NCBI GenBank assembly: GCA_014804695.1
Contig: JAAUZJ010000024.1
Span: forward strand, 64,105 to 128,104
From: Lachnospiraceae bacterium
GTDB lineage: Bacteria; Bacillota; Clostridia; Lachnospirales; Lachnospiraceae
Direction of reading: 5' to 3'
DNA: 64,000 nt
How positions within the stretch are numbered: position 1 is the first letter of the stretch; each line of letters starts with the position of its first letter. The position numbers were made by a program, and so were the translations under genes. This document shows positions 53,791 through 62,153 of the stretch, in pieces. Under the pieces are notes generated by a model that saw only the letters and a list, made by a program, of their open reading frames with translations, was not told the origin of the DNA and made no database searches.

Positions 53791-56700
53791 CTAAGCCTTG
53801 TTAGCGTAAAATGCTTCAATCTGTGCCTGTTCTGCGCTAAGTCCCTTTTCTTCCATCTGAACGATCAGTTTCAGCATACGCTCGTAGTCATGAGGGATTA
53901 TTTTCTTAAACTTCGGAAGATATTCGCCGAAATTATCCAGAATCTCTTTCCCTTTGACCGAATTAGTCAAAGCTACATGTTCTTTAATCATATCCTTAAG
54001 CTCAAGAACATCATATTTGGAAGTAATTTCATAAGAAGAAACCATTTCCTTATTTACCTTGGTGTATAAATCGTTGTTTTCATCAAGCACATAAGCAACG
54101 CCGCCGCTCATTCCTGCCGAAAAGTTCTTACCTGTCGCACCAAGTACTACTACACGTCCTCCGGTCATATATTCGCATCCATGATCGCCCAGCCCTTCAA
54201 CAACCGCAACAGCGCCTGAATTACGGACGCAGAAACGCTCTCCTGCTACGCCGTTTATAAAAGCTTTGCCAGATGTTGCACCGTAAAGTGCGACATTTCC
54301 TATAATAATGTTTTCATCCTGCTTAAACTTAGAGCCTTTAGGTGGATAGACAATAAGTTTCCCGCCGGATAAGCCTTTACCAAAGTAGTCATTGGAATCT
54401 CCGACAAGCTCCAGAGTAAGTCCGCTGGGAATAAAAGCGCCAAAACTTTGTCCGCCGGAGCCGTTGCACAAAATACGATAGGTATCCTCCGCCAGCGTGT
54501 CTCCGTATTTTCTGGTAATTTCCGAGCCCAGAATCGTTCCGAAAGTTCTGTCCGTATTGCTTACATCCACTTCAATACTTCTCTTTTGTCCGGTTTCCAA
54601 CGCCTTGCCAAGCTGCTTAAGCAGTACCTTTTCATCCAGCGTCTTTTCTAATTCAAAGTCATATACCTGTTTAGCGTCAAAAATCACTTTTTCTTTGCTT
54701 TTTTCATAAGGATTTTCAAGTATCATGCTTAAATCTATCTTTCTTTGTTTTTCAGATAAATCTTCTTTCATTCTTAATAAATCGCTTCTTCCGACCAGCT
54801 CATCCACTGTGCGCACGCCTAATTTAGACATATACTCACGCAGCTCCTGCGCAATGAATCTCATAAAGTTTTCCACATATTCAGGTTTGCCCTTAAAACG
54901 TTTGCGCAGCTCCGGATTCTGGGTTGCCACGCCCACCGGACAGGTATCTAAGTTGCAGACTCTCATCATTACACAGCCCATCGTTACAAGCGGCGCCGTT
55001 GCAAAACCAAACTCTTCCGCGCCAAGTATTGCAGCAATTGCAACATCACGTCCACTCATAAGCTTACCGTCTGTCTCTATGCGCACCTTATTTCTAAGTC
55101 CGTTTTGAATCAAGGTCTGGTGCGTCTCAGCAAGTCCAAGTTCCCAGGGAAGACCTGCATTGTGGATAGAGGTACGCGGCGCCGCTCCTGTTCCACCGTC
55201 GTATCCGGAAACCAGAATTACCTGTGCTCCCGCTTTGGCAACGCCTGCGGCTACCGTACCGACTCCTGCTTCCGAAACCAGCTTAACGGAAATTCTTGCC
55301 TTTGTATTGGCATTTTTCAGATCATAAATTAACTGCGCCAAATCCTCAATTGAGTAAATATCATGATGCGGTGGCGGTGAGATCAGGCTGACTCCAGCTG
55401 TTGAATGTCTTGTCTTGGCAATCCAGGGATATACCTTACCGCCCGGAAGGTGGCCGCCTTCTCCTGGCTTTGCACCCTGCGCCATCTTAATCTGGATTTC
55501 TACCGCGCTGTTTAGATATTCGCTTGTCACTCCAAAACGTCCGCTTGCTACCTGCTTAATTGCAGAACATCTGTTCAACCCATCAGCTCCAACCGTTAAC
55601 CTCTCCTTGTCTTCTCCACCTTCGCCCGAATTGGATTTCCCATGAAGTCGGTTCATGGCTATTGCCATTGTCTCATGCGCTTCCTTAGAAATAGAACCAT
55701 ACGACATCGCACCTGTTTTAAATCTTGTGACAATAGTGTCAACACTCTCTACTTCCTCTATTGGCACGGGTTTCCTGGCATAATTGAAATCCATCAGCCC
55801 TCGCAGAGTCTTAATGCTCTTTTCATTATTGACCGCTTGAGTATATTTTTTAAACATTTCGTAGTCACCACGTTTGGTTGACTCCTGTAGTAAATGTATG
55901 GTCTCAGGATTGTATAGATGCTCGTCCGCACCACTCCTCATCTGGTGATGTCCTGCGGCATCCAGCTCTAAGTCCGTTGATAGACCGAGTGGGTCAAAGG
56001 CCATTGAGTGTAAAGTATCGACCTCATTTTCAATATCCTTTAGTGTAATGCCTCCTATACGGCACACTGTATTGGTAAAATATTTATTTATAACCTCTTT
56101 GTCAATTCCAATCGCTTCAAAAATCTTCGAGCCTTGGTAGGACTGAATAGTGGAAATACCCATTTTAGAAGCAATCTTTACAATACCATGCAATACTGCG
56201 TCATTATAATCGTTGACTGCCGCATAGTAATCCTTATCCAGCATACGGTTATCAATCAGCTCCTTGATGCTCTCCTGTGCCAGATATGGGTTGATTGCCG
56301 AAGCCCCGAATCCAAGCAAGGTCGCAAAGTGATGTACTTCTCTTGGTTCCGCCGACTCAAGTACGATCGCCACACTGGTTCTCTTTTTCGTATTTACTAA
56401 GTGTTGCTGCAATGCCGAAACTGCCAATAGTGACGGTATCGCCACACGATTTTCATCCACTCCCCTATCGGAAAGAATAAGTATATTTACACCGCCTCTA
56501 AAGGCTCTGTCTACTTCCACAAAAAGCCTGTCAATCGCCTTTTCCAAGCTTGTATTCTTATAATATGTAATCGGAACAACTTCTACTTTAAAGCCCTCTG
56601 ACTTCATATTTTTGATTTTTAATAAGTCCGTACTAGTCAATATCGGATTATGAACCCTTAGCATATTGCAGTTTTCTGGCTTTTCCTCTAACAGGTTGCC

Positions 56701-58335
56701 GTCTGTACCCAGATAAACCGTCGTCGAAGTGACCACTTCCTCACGTATTGCATCGATAGGCGGATTCGTCACCTGTGCAAAAAGCTGTTTAAAATAGTGG
56801 AAAAGCGGATGGTGGGCCTTAGAAAGCACCGGAAGCGGCGTATCTACGCCCATAGCCGCAATCGCTTCCGAACCGCTTTTTGCCATCGGGAGTATACTGG
56901 ACTTTAAATCCTCGTAGGTGTAGCCGAATGCTTTCTGCATACGCTGTCGCTCTTCATCGCTGAATTCCGGCACTCTCATGTTCGGAATCTTCAACTCTTT
57001 TAACGCAACAAGGTGATTGTCCAGCCATTCACCGTAGGGCTGCGCAGATGCATATTTCTCTTTTAACTCATCATCGTCAATCACCCTGCCCTGAAGCGTA
57101 TCAACTAAAAGCATCTTGCCCGGATGCAGCCTTTCTTTTACGACGATACTGGTTGGGTCAATGTCTAAAACCCCGACTTCTGAGGAAAGAATAAGCGTAT
57201 CATCATCCGTGATCATGTACCTTGAAGGACGTAGACCGTTTCGGTCAAGAACCGCTCCCATAATATCTCCGTCTGAGAACAGGATGGATGCAGGACCGTC
57301 CCAAGGCTCCATCATTGTTGCATAATATTGATAGAAATCTTTCTTTTTCTGAGTCATGGTCTTATTGTTCTCCCAAGGCTCAGGAATAGTGATCATAACC
57401 GCAAGCGGCAGCGGCATCCCGCTCATAACAAGGAATTCCAAAGTATTATCGAGCATTGCCGAGTCCGAACCTGAGGCGCTTATCGCCGGAAGCACCTTAT
57501 GAAGCTGCCCTGCCAAATGCTCGGATTCCATTGTTTCCTCACGCGCCAGCATTTTATCCGCATTACCACGTATTGTATTAATCTCACCGTTATGCACTAT
57601 AAAACGGTTCGGATGCGCACGCTCCCAGCTTGGATTCGTATTTGTGGAAAAGCGTGAATGCACGATCGCAATCGCGGATTCGTAATCTTTATCCTGAAGA
57701 TCCATAAAGAAGGTACGAAGCTGCCCTACCAAAAACATTCCTTTGTATACAATCGTTCGGCTTGACAACGAAACCACATATGTCACATCCGTAGACTGTT
57801 CAAAAGTTCTTCTTAATATATAAAGCTTCCTGTCAAAATCCAATCCCTTATGTATATTGTCAGGTTTCTTTACAAACGCCTGCATAATACAGGGCATACA
57901 CTCAACCGCCTTATGTCCAAGCACCGAAGGATCGATAGGCACTGTTCTCCAGCCTAGAAACTTAAGCCCTTCTTTTTCCACGATGATCTCAAACATTTTC
58001 TTGGACTGGTTGCGCTGAAGCTCATCCTGTGGGAAGAAAAACATGCCTATTCCGTATTCACGCTCCTTACCTATTGAAATTCCCAGCTTTTCCGTTGCCT
58101 TTACCATAAACTTATGTGGAATCTGTGTAAGGATTCCAACACCGTCACCGGTCTTGCCTTCTGCATCTTTACCGGCTCTGTGTTCCAGATTTTCTACTAT
58201 TTTAAGAGCATTTTCTACTGTGGCGCGGCTTTTTTCGCCTTTGATATTAACGCAGGCTCCGATACCGCAGTTGTCATGCTCAAATTCCATCCTATGCAGG
58301 GGCGCATGGGGGATATTAGATTTTGCATCAAACAT
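53791..58335 (-). CDS. gltB: Glutamate synthase large subunit GltB
   Basis: About 1514 residues, full length. The N-terminal class II glutaminase begins after a short pro-sequence, with the nucleophile cysteine in HDNCGIGACV. The central and FMN domains follow, with GEGGEDKERLTVGADGLNR, SGYDGGTGAAPRTSI and the 3Fe-4S cysteines in CVMMRVCNLDTCPVGVATQ. The C-terminal beta-helix (GXGXG) domain has GLSGGKLIVYPP. The ATG at 58335 is chosen because AAAGGAG lies eight bases before it. Its leader contains two large hairpins that may control expression. Confidence 0.96.
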   Translation of the reverse strand: MFDAKSNIPHAPLHRMEFEHDNCGIGACVNIKGEKSRATVENALKIVENLEHRAGKDAEGKTGDGVGILTQIPHKFMVKATEKLGISIGKEREYGIGMFFFPQDELQRNQSKKMFEIIVEKEGLKFLGWRTVPIDPSVLGHKAVECMPCIMQAFVKKPDNIHKGLDFDRKLYILRRTFEQSTDVTYVVSLSSRTIVYKGMFLVGQLRTFFMDLQDKDYESAIAIVHSRFSTNTNPSWERAHPNRFIVHNGEINTIRGNADKMLAREETMESEHLAGQLHKVLPAISASGSDSAMLDNTLEFLVMSGMPLPLAVMITIPEPWENNKTMTQKKKDFYQYYATMMEPWDGPASILFSDGDIMGAVLDRNGLRPSRYMITDDDTLILSSEVGVLDIDPTSIVVKERLHPGKMLLVDTLQGRVIDDDELKEKYASAQPYGEWLDNHLVALKELKIPNMRVPEFSDEERQRMQKAFGYTYEDLKSSILPMAKSGSEAIAAMGVDTPLPVLSKAHHPLFHYFKQLFAQVTNPPIDAIREEVVTSTTVYLGTDGNLLEEKPENCNMLRVHNPILTSTDLLKIKNMKSEGFKVEVVPITYYKNTSLEKAIDRLFVEVDRAFRGGVNILILSDRGVDENRVAIPSLLAVSALQQHLVNTKKRTSVAIVLESAEPREVHHFATLLGFGASAINPYLAQESIKELIDNRMLDKDYYAAVNDYNDAVLHGIVKIASKMGISTIQSYQGSKIFEAIGIDKEVINKYFTNTVCRIGGITLKDIENEVDTLHSMAFDPLGLSTDLELDAAGHHQMRSGADEHLYNPETIHLLQESTKRGDYEMFKKYTQAVNNEKSIKTLRGLMDFNYARKPVPIEEVESVDTIVTRFKTGAMSYGSISKEAHETMAIAMNRLHGKSNSGEGGEDKERLTVGADGLNRCSAIKQVASGRFGVTSEYLNSAVEIQIKMAQGAKPGEGGHLPGGKVYPWIAKTRHSTAGVSLISPPPHHDIYSIEDLAQLIYDLKNANTKARISVKLVSEAGVGTVAAGVAKAGAQVILVSGYDGGTGAAPRTSIHNAGLPWELGLAETHQTLIQNGLRNKVRIETDGKLMSGRDVAIAAILGAEEFGFATAPLVTMGCVMMRVCNLDTCPVGVATQNPELRKRFKGKPEYVENFMRFIAQELREYMSKLGVRTVDELVGRSDLLRMKEDLSEKQRKIDLSMILENPYEKSKEKVIFDAKQVYDFELEKTLDEKVLLKQLGKALETGQKRSIEVDVSNTDRTFGTILGSEITRKYGDTLAEDTYRILCNGSGGQSFGAFIPSGLTLELVGDSNDYFGKGLSGGKLIVYPPKGSKFKQDENIIIGNVALYGATSGKAFINGVAGERFCVRNSGAVAVVEGLGDHGCEYMTGGRVVVLGATGKNFSAGMSGGVAYVLDENNDLYTKVNKEMVSSYEITSKYDVLELKDMIKEHVALTNSVKGKEILDNFGEYLPKFKKIIPHDYERMLKLIVQMEEKGLSAEQAQIEAFYANKA

Positions 58336-58394
58336 AGTTTTGTCTCCTTTCAAGAGGGTATTTATTAGATAATTGTGGGGGTATGCAATGTCAC

Positions 58395-58476
58395 GAACTT
58401 AGAACATATAAACAAAAACGGGGCTCTAACCGCGGGAGCGAAGGTCGCCCCGTTTTTGTTTATATGTTCTAAGTTC
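58395..58476. terminator. 30-bp perfect inverted repeat with terminator core (hairpin B)
   Basis: Arms 58395-58424 and 58447-58476 are exact reverse complements around 22 bases. The inner part is AAAAACGGGGC...GCCCCGTTTTT, a bidirectional intrinsic terminator; the outer part extends the pairing to GAACTTAGAACATATAAAC. It ends 59 bases before the gltB start codon. Confidence 0.85.
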
Positions 58477-58533
58477 TGGGTATTGGAATGGGGGCACAAT
58501 TATCTATGGGATGGGTGTAAGGCATCCATGAAT

Positions 58534-58582
58534 TTAAAAAAGTCGCAAAAGTATCAGCTGTTGCTGCGCTCCTTTGCGACTT
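58534..58582 (-). terminator. Intrinsic terminator-like hairpin A of the gltB leader
   Basis: On the minus strand AAGTCGCAAA pairs with TTTGCGACTT around a 23-base loop (GGAGCGCAGCAACAGCTGAT and beyond), followed by a run of T. It lies just after the -10 TATAGT, so an RNA from that promoter would be only about 60 bases long if it stops here. Confidence 0.75.
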
Positions 58583-58737
58583 AAACTATTCATTACTATA
58601 CACCCTTTTTGGGGGATTGTAAATATAGAATTTTTATGAAATTGTCAGATAATTTGTCAATTTAATTATTATACAAGTTTTGTCTGGCAATCTATCCATT
58701 ATCAGCACACTTTTCTTACAAATCATCATTTTTACTA

Positions 58738-59274
58738 TTAGTCTATATCGCTCTTTATTCTTGAATTATATTTTTCACACTCAGCTTCTAATTTGGGAAA
58801 ATTCAGACACCGATTCTTCCCGGTAAATGATTCATTAGAGATGTACTTTTTATATAAGACATTTGCTTTATTACAAATTATTTCACTGTTTTCATGACAC
58901 CATTCTAATTCAAGAACGCACAATCGCTTGTAATATTTGATATTTTCCCTATCTCTTTTAAAAATAGTTGTATCAACAAGCTGCAATTGTGCTTCTTCAA
59001 TAGGTATCATCAAATTAAAATTCAAAACACCTAATAATTTCCCACACACTTCAATCTTAGAAAAATCTATAGAGTTCTTCATTTTTTTATGCTTTTCCTT
59101 TGGCGATGAAAGTGGTATGCAATATTTATGATCACCACAAATAATAACAATTCCAACGAAAACTCTGTTATCTTTTCCCTCCTGTGGTGAAACAGATAGC
59201 ACTTTATCATCTATATTATGTAGGTTACGGATATATTTCATATCCACCTTGTATAATTTAAAATCCGTCTGCAT
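58738..59274 (-). CDS. toxN: Type III toxin-antitoxin endoribonuclease, ToxN/AbiQ family (178 aa)
   Basis: The protein fits the ToxN/AbiQ toxin family: FKLYKVDMKYIRNLHNIDDK at the start, VFVGIVIICGDHKYCIPL, the conserved SSPKEKHKKMKNSIDF (Ser and Lys of the active site) and GVLNFNLMIPIEEAQLQLVD. Length fits ToxN (about 170). Such toxins cut cellular and phage RNA unless held by their RNA antitoxin. The ATG at 59274 is chosen because GAGGAG lies five bases before it. A longer reading from 59469 runs through the antitoxin RNA gene and is not a protein. Antitoxin, terminator hairpins and promoter lie directly upstream. Confidence 0.88.
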   Translation of the reverse strand: MQTDFKLYKVDMKYIRNLHNIDDKVLSVSPQEGKDNRVFVGIVIICGDHKYCIPLSSPKEKHKKMKNSIDFSKIEVCGKLLGVLNFNLMIPIEEAQLQLVDTTIFKRDRENIKYYKRLCVLELEWCHENSEIICNKANVLYKKYISNESFTGKNRCLNFPKLEAECEKYNSRIKSDID

Positions 59275-59287
59275 ATATCTCCTCGTT

Positions 59288-59315
59288 AAAAAAATCGCGT
59301 GCCAGCGCACTCGAT
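59288..59315 (-). terminator. Terminator between antitoxin RNA and toxin
   Basis: On the minus strand ATCG-A-GTGC, loop GCTG, GCAC-G-CGAT is followed by seven T, directly before the toxin ribosome site. A second short hairpin GAGAATGC-GAA-GCATTCTC lies at 59319-59337. Such a terminator lets most transcripts end as antitoxin and a few read into the toxin. Confidence 0.75.
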
Positions 59316-59377
59316 TCTGAGAATGCTTCGCATTCTCATTGAAATAATTTACACTGCTGCGTAATTTCCTATAAGAT

Positions 59378-59474
59378 AAAATGGCTATGCGTTTCCACAT
59401 AGCCATTTGTGTAGTAACTCCATTAGAGTTGCTAACGCTTTTAGCAGTCCACTTTACGGTAGGACTCACCGTTA
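59378..59474 (-). ncRNA. Type III antitoxin RNA (ToxI-like) with one clear pseudoknot unit
   Basis: From about 59474 the minus strand reads AACGGTGAGTCCTACCGT, then AAAGTGGACT. ACGGT pairs with ACCGT, and loop AGTCC can pair with the following GGACT, giving an H-type pseudoknot. The order GGTGA...TACC...AAGTG is that of known ToxI repeats as I recall them. Only one unit (59444-59470) is clear; the next 40 bases form other hairpins (TAGCAACTC/GAGTTACTA). The RNA may end at the hairpin AAATGGCTATG...CATAGCCATTT (59378-59408). Confidence 0.75.
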
Positions 59475-59479
59475 ATAGT

Positions 59480-59507
59480 ATAATACCATATTAATGAAAA
59501 TAGTCAA
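59480..59507 (-). promoter_or_regulatory. Promoter of the type III toxin-antitoxin locus
   Basis: Minus-strand -35 TTGACT (59502-59507), spacer of 16, -10 TATTAT (59480-59485). The predicted start at about 59474 is six bases before the antitoxin pseudoknot. Confidence 0.7.
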
Positions 59508-59523
59508 TATTTTTTGTCCTCTC

Positions 59524-59730
59524 CTAGAAATAGAAGAGTTCCTCAAACTTCTTATCCAAAGCAATACATAGAATAAGCGCCAATTTAGCAGTAGGATTAA
59601 ACTGTCCTGTTTCGATAGAGCTGATTGTATTACGGGATACACCAACCAATTCCGCCAGTTGATTTTGTGACAACTTCCGCTCTGCCCGTGCTTCCTTGAG
59701 ATTGTTTTTTAATACTAGTTTATCGTCCAA
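59524..59730 (-). CDS. XRE-family HTH regulator (68 aa)
   Basis: A single helix-turn-helix domain of the Xre/Cro type: NNLKEARAERKLSQNQLAEL, then VGVSRNTISSIETGQFNPT, with no other domain. It resembles the short regulators paired with a small membrane protein in Firmicutes, and here follows such a gene by 12 bases. It probably represses its own operon from the palindromes at 60157-60213. Confidence 0.88.
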   Translation of the reverse strand: MDDKLVLKNNLKEARAERKLSQNQLAELVGVSRNTISSIETGQFNPTAKLALILCIALDKKFEELFYF

Positions 59731-59742
59731 GTCATCACCGCC

Positions 59743-60078
59743 TTATAATATCGTAGAAGATGTAACAAGATTATATATATGACATCCGGACATTGCGGAT
59801 ACCAATACTGTATAGGCAATTGCCATCAAAAGCTCATGCTTACGACGAAGCTTGATGTATTTCACCCAGAAAGTCGTCATATTAGCGCTGAAAACAATCG
59901 CCCATAAGCCCCAATTCGTACCACCGCCGACAAATATCTGCGCTGAAAAAAAGATTGCCGCAAGAGCCATCATTACTATGACAGTACTTGTACCCGACTG
60001 CTTCAAAACCTCTAGCTCATAGATGTCCTTATTCTTATTTTCCGCTCTGCTCATTTCCAATATTTCTTCCTTATTCAT
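59743..60078 (-). CDS. Small membrane protein, DUF6442-like (111 aa)
   Basis: A soluble, charged N-terminus (MNKEEILEMSRAENKNKDIY) is followed by three likely membrane segments: VIVMMALAAIFFSAQIFV, WGLWAIVFSANMTTFW and LLMAIAYTVLVSAMSGC. The plan fits a family paired with Xre regulators (DUF6442, by recognition). Function unknown. The ATG at 60078 has AGGAG 11 bases ahead; a TTG reading 20 codons longer crosses the hairpin GTGTGAAA/TTTCACAC in the leader and is less likely. Confidence 0.78.
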   Translation of the reverse strand: MNKEEILEMSRAENKNKDIYELEVLKQSGTSTVIVMMALAAIFFSAQIFVGGGTNWGLWAIVFSANMTTFWVKYIKLRRKHELLMAIAYTVLVSAMSGCHIYNLVTSSTIL

Positions 60079-60156
60079 AAAAATAATCGCTCCTTTCTCC
60101 CAAAGTGTGAAAAATTCATCTTTCACACTAACCTTCAATCCGTGTTGACAAGTACA

Positions 60157-60213
60157 CTTGGCACATTCCTATTATATCGCTGCCAAGTTTTCTTGTCAAC
60201 ACTTTTTGACAAG
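60157..60213 (-). promoter_or_regulatory. Consensus promoter with two palindromic operators
   Basis: Minus-strand -35 TTGACA (60194-60199), spacer of 17, -10 TATAAT (60171-60176). Palindrome 1, CTTGTCAA...TTGACAAG (60192-60213), covers the -35. Palindrome 2, CTTGGCA...TGCCAAG (60157-60163 and 60181-60187), brackets the -10. A further half site TTGACAAGT lies at about 60145-60153. This is the likely target of the 68-aa Xre protein. Confidence 0.75.
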
Positions 60214-60283
60214 TTTTCTTTGCAAAAGTAACGGACAGAACGCTTAGCGAACTGTCCTTATGTTAAGCAAAGCCAGTGAATAA

Positions 60284-61114
60284 TCACCTATCTTCCATTT
60301 TCTGTGCAATAAGCGTATCCATACAATGTTTATGCGGTATACCTCCGCTGTTGCAGTCAAATACTTCTTCCTTGCAGGTATGGAACAGCCAGTCATGATA
60401 ATATCCAAATAATTCTCCTGAATACCAGGGGTCTCTTTTTTCTTCATCCTTTGTACTGTCCGGAGCACGCCCTATAAAAGGTTTTTTAACAAAAACATTC
60501 AAAGCATTTATGCCGCCGTCCGCAGTGTGTTCTTTCAGGCTGTCACAAAGCTCTTTTTGCTCAGCCTGCTGTGCAAAGTGCAGCACTCCACTGCTAAATA
60601 CAATGTCATATTCCGCATCGGGACGATAATCAAACAGGTCGGCTTTAAAAAAGTTAACATCAACCTTGTTGTATTCCGCAAGTCTCTTGGCTTTCTCAAT
60701 GCCCTGTTCAGATATATCAAATGCAGTTACTGCATAGCCGCATTTTGCAAAGAAAACAGCATCCTTGCCTTCTCCACAGCCAATATCCAGTAAACGATAG
60801 GGCTTGACCGGTGGAAGAATTTTCATGATGTCATAGCAAAGACAGTTAGGCATAAGACCCCAGTAATATTCCTGCATATTGTAGCGTCTATCATAATCCG
60901 TCACAACACTTTCATAGCCAAGCAGCGCGTCCACTGTTGTATTAAGGGCTGCTGCCAGTTTCGGAAGCATCTCGATATCGGGATACGCAGAATTGTTTTC
61001 CCATTTTGAGACTGCCTGAAATGATATGTTAAGCGATTTGGCAAGCTGATTTTGCGTTAATCCCAGTTCTTTGCGCCTTTTACAAATTACTTCTCCTGTT
61101 TTCAGATTATCCAT
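60284..61114 (-). CDS. XRE-family HTH protein fused to a SAM methyltransferase (276 aa)
   Basis: Residues 1-68 are an Xre helix-turn-helix (LGLTQNQLAKSLNISFQAVS, KWENNSAYPDIEMLPKLA). From about 75 comes a class I methyltransferase with RLLDIGCGEGKDAVFFAKCG as motif I, VTAFDISEQGIEKAK and DIVFSSGVLHF, close to TehB-like enzymes. The fusion is known in Clostridia; the effector or substrate is not. GAAGGAG precedes the ATG. A TATACT -10 at about 61165-61170 and the inverted repeat GTTAT/ATAAC at about 61185-61200 lie upstream. Confidence 0.85.
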   Translation of the reverse strand: MDNLKTGEVICKRRKELGLTQNQLAKSLNISFQAVSKWENNSAYPDIEMLPKLAAALNTTVDALLGYESVVTDYDRRYNMQEYYWGLMPNCLCYDIMKILPPVKPYRLLDIGCGEGKDAVFFAKCGYAVTAFDISEQGIEKAKRLAEYNKVDVNFFKADLFDYRPDAEYDIVFSSGVLHFAQQAEQKELCDSLKEHTADGGINALNVFVKKPFIGRAPDSTKDEEKRDPWYSGELFGYYHDWLFHTCKEEVFDCNSGGIPHKHCMDTLIAQKMEDR

Positions 61115-61310
61115 TCTTATTTTTTCTCCTTCACTGATAAATTGAATACTGCCTTGTATTACCCTTATCTTAGTATAATGGAACAGTTATCACAATAACG
61201 TGGTAAGAGAATGTGAAATATTAATTCAACTGATAGTTGAGTAGGGTGAAAAAAATTATTCTCCGCACCTTGAAGTTGCGCGACTCAGCAAAATAGCGCA
61301 TATAGATTGG

Positions 61311-61339
61311 TTGAAGCCTGTAGAGGAAAATACTATACT
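61311..61339 (+). promoter_or_regulatory. Promoter of the HTH/GyrI-like gene
   Basis: -35 TTGAAG (61311-61316), spacer of 17, -10 TATACT (61334-61339). It ends 42 bases before the ATG at 61382, which supports that start over the longer TTG reading. Confidence 0.65.
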
Positions 61340-61381
61340 AATACTGTGCCGCGGCGAAGGAAAATAGAAGGAGAATATTTT

Positions 61382-62050
61382 ATGAGCTTTGGAAAAAATT
61401 TGCAGTTTTTAAGACATCTGAAAGGAAATATGACGCAGGAAGATTTAGCTGAAAAAATGAATATCAGCCGTCAAACCGTATCAAAATGGGAGTTAGATAC
61501 AGCGCAGCCTGAAATGGACAAGGCTATAGAGCTTTGCAGGCTTTTCAATTGCTCGCTGGACAACCTGTTCCGAGGTGACATGGTCGCTTGTAGCGAAGCG
61601 TATACAAATTTGCGTGTAGAGACCGTCCCCGCTTTCCGCTATATAAAGCATGCCGTTATAAGCTCCGATCCTGAGGGGGACGCTATCGACAGAGTATTTT
61701 ACATTGCCCGTAGCTACGGCGTGGATAAACCTCGTGTCATTGGCTGGGATTTTCCCAATGTGTCACAGGAGCAGATAAATGTTTTCAATATGCACGGATA
61801 CGAAGCGGCATGGATACTGCCCGATGGAGTCGTCCCTCCTGACATTGAAATACACGAGCAGGCAGCCCACAAATATGCGGCGATACACATTGAAAAGCCC
61901 TTTGAAAACCCTTTTGTTACCATTCCCAACGGCTATAAAACACTTATGGAGTATATGCGCGTGAACGGTCTGGAACGCACGAAAAAAGACGTTATCCCCT
62001 GTTTTGAAACTGATGGTGAGAGTATGGATATTTATATTGCCTGTAAGTAG
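61382..62050 (+). CDS. HTH regulator with GyrI-like effector-binding domain (222 aa)
   Basis: The first 65 residues are an Xre helix-turn-helix (GNMTQEDLAEKMNISRQTVS, KWELDTAQPEMDKAIELCR). The rest looks like a GyrI/AraC-type small-molecule binding domain (RVETVPAFRYIKHAVISS, KYAAIHIEKPFENPFVTIP, CFETDGESMDIYIACK). It probably senses an amphiphile or drug; the ligand is unknown. The ATG at 61382 has GGAG eight bases ahead. It is divergent from the Xre-methyltransferase gene. Confidence 0.85.
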   Translation: MSFGKNLQFLRHLKGNMTQEDLAEKMNISRQTVSKWELDTAQPEMDKAIELCRLFNCSLDNLFRGDMVACSEAYTNLRVETVPAFRYIKHAVISSDPEGDAIDRVFYIARSYGVDKPRVIGWDFPNVSQEQINVFNMHGYEAAWILPDGVVPPDIEIHEQAAHKYAAIHIEKPFENPFVTIPNGYKTLMEYMRVNGLERTKKDVIPCFETDGESMDIYIACK

Positions 62051-62077
62051 GGCATTTTAGAAGTTTTCACAAAACAT

Positions 62078-62119
62078 AAAGGCTGTTCACGACATATTAC
62101 CATGCCATGAACAGCCTTT
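62078..62119. terminator. Bidirectional terminator
   Basis: AAAGGCTGTTCA (62078-62089) pairs with TGAACAGCCTTT (62108-62119) around 18 bases, between the two converging genes. Confidence 0.85.
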
Positions 62120-62153
62120 ACTATCAACCTTTATTTTGTTTCAGTTTCTCTAA

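Larger units (their letters stand above)
58336..58737 (-). promoter_or_regulatory. gltBD leader with promoter and two terminator-like hairpins
   Basis: On the minus strand a likely promoter has -10 TATAGT at about 58595-58600 and -35 TTACAA 16 bases before it; a TTGACA lies further up near 58655. Immediately downstream come hairpin A (58540-58582) with a T6 run, then the long hairpin B (58395-58476), then about 60 bases to the gltB ATG. Either the leader is attenuated, or a second weak promoter after hairpin B (TTGCAT near 58384) drives gltB. Confidence 0.55.

Noticed and set aside
58395-58476. Ends of an insertion sequence
   Set aside because: Only 22 bases lie between the arms and the inner part is a classic terminator core.
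59275-59469. N-terminal extension of the toxin (reading from 59469)
   Set aside because: It crosses hairpins, a T7 terminator and the antitoxin pseudoknot, and a strong GAGGAG site supports the ATG at 59274.
60244-60468. Second reading frame over the Xre-methyltransferase end
   Set aside because: It is a shadow of the methyltransferase gene, with odd composition and no ribosome site.
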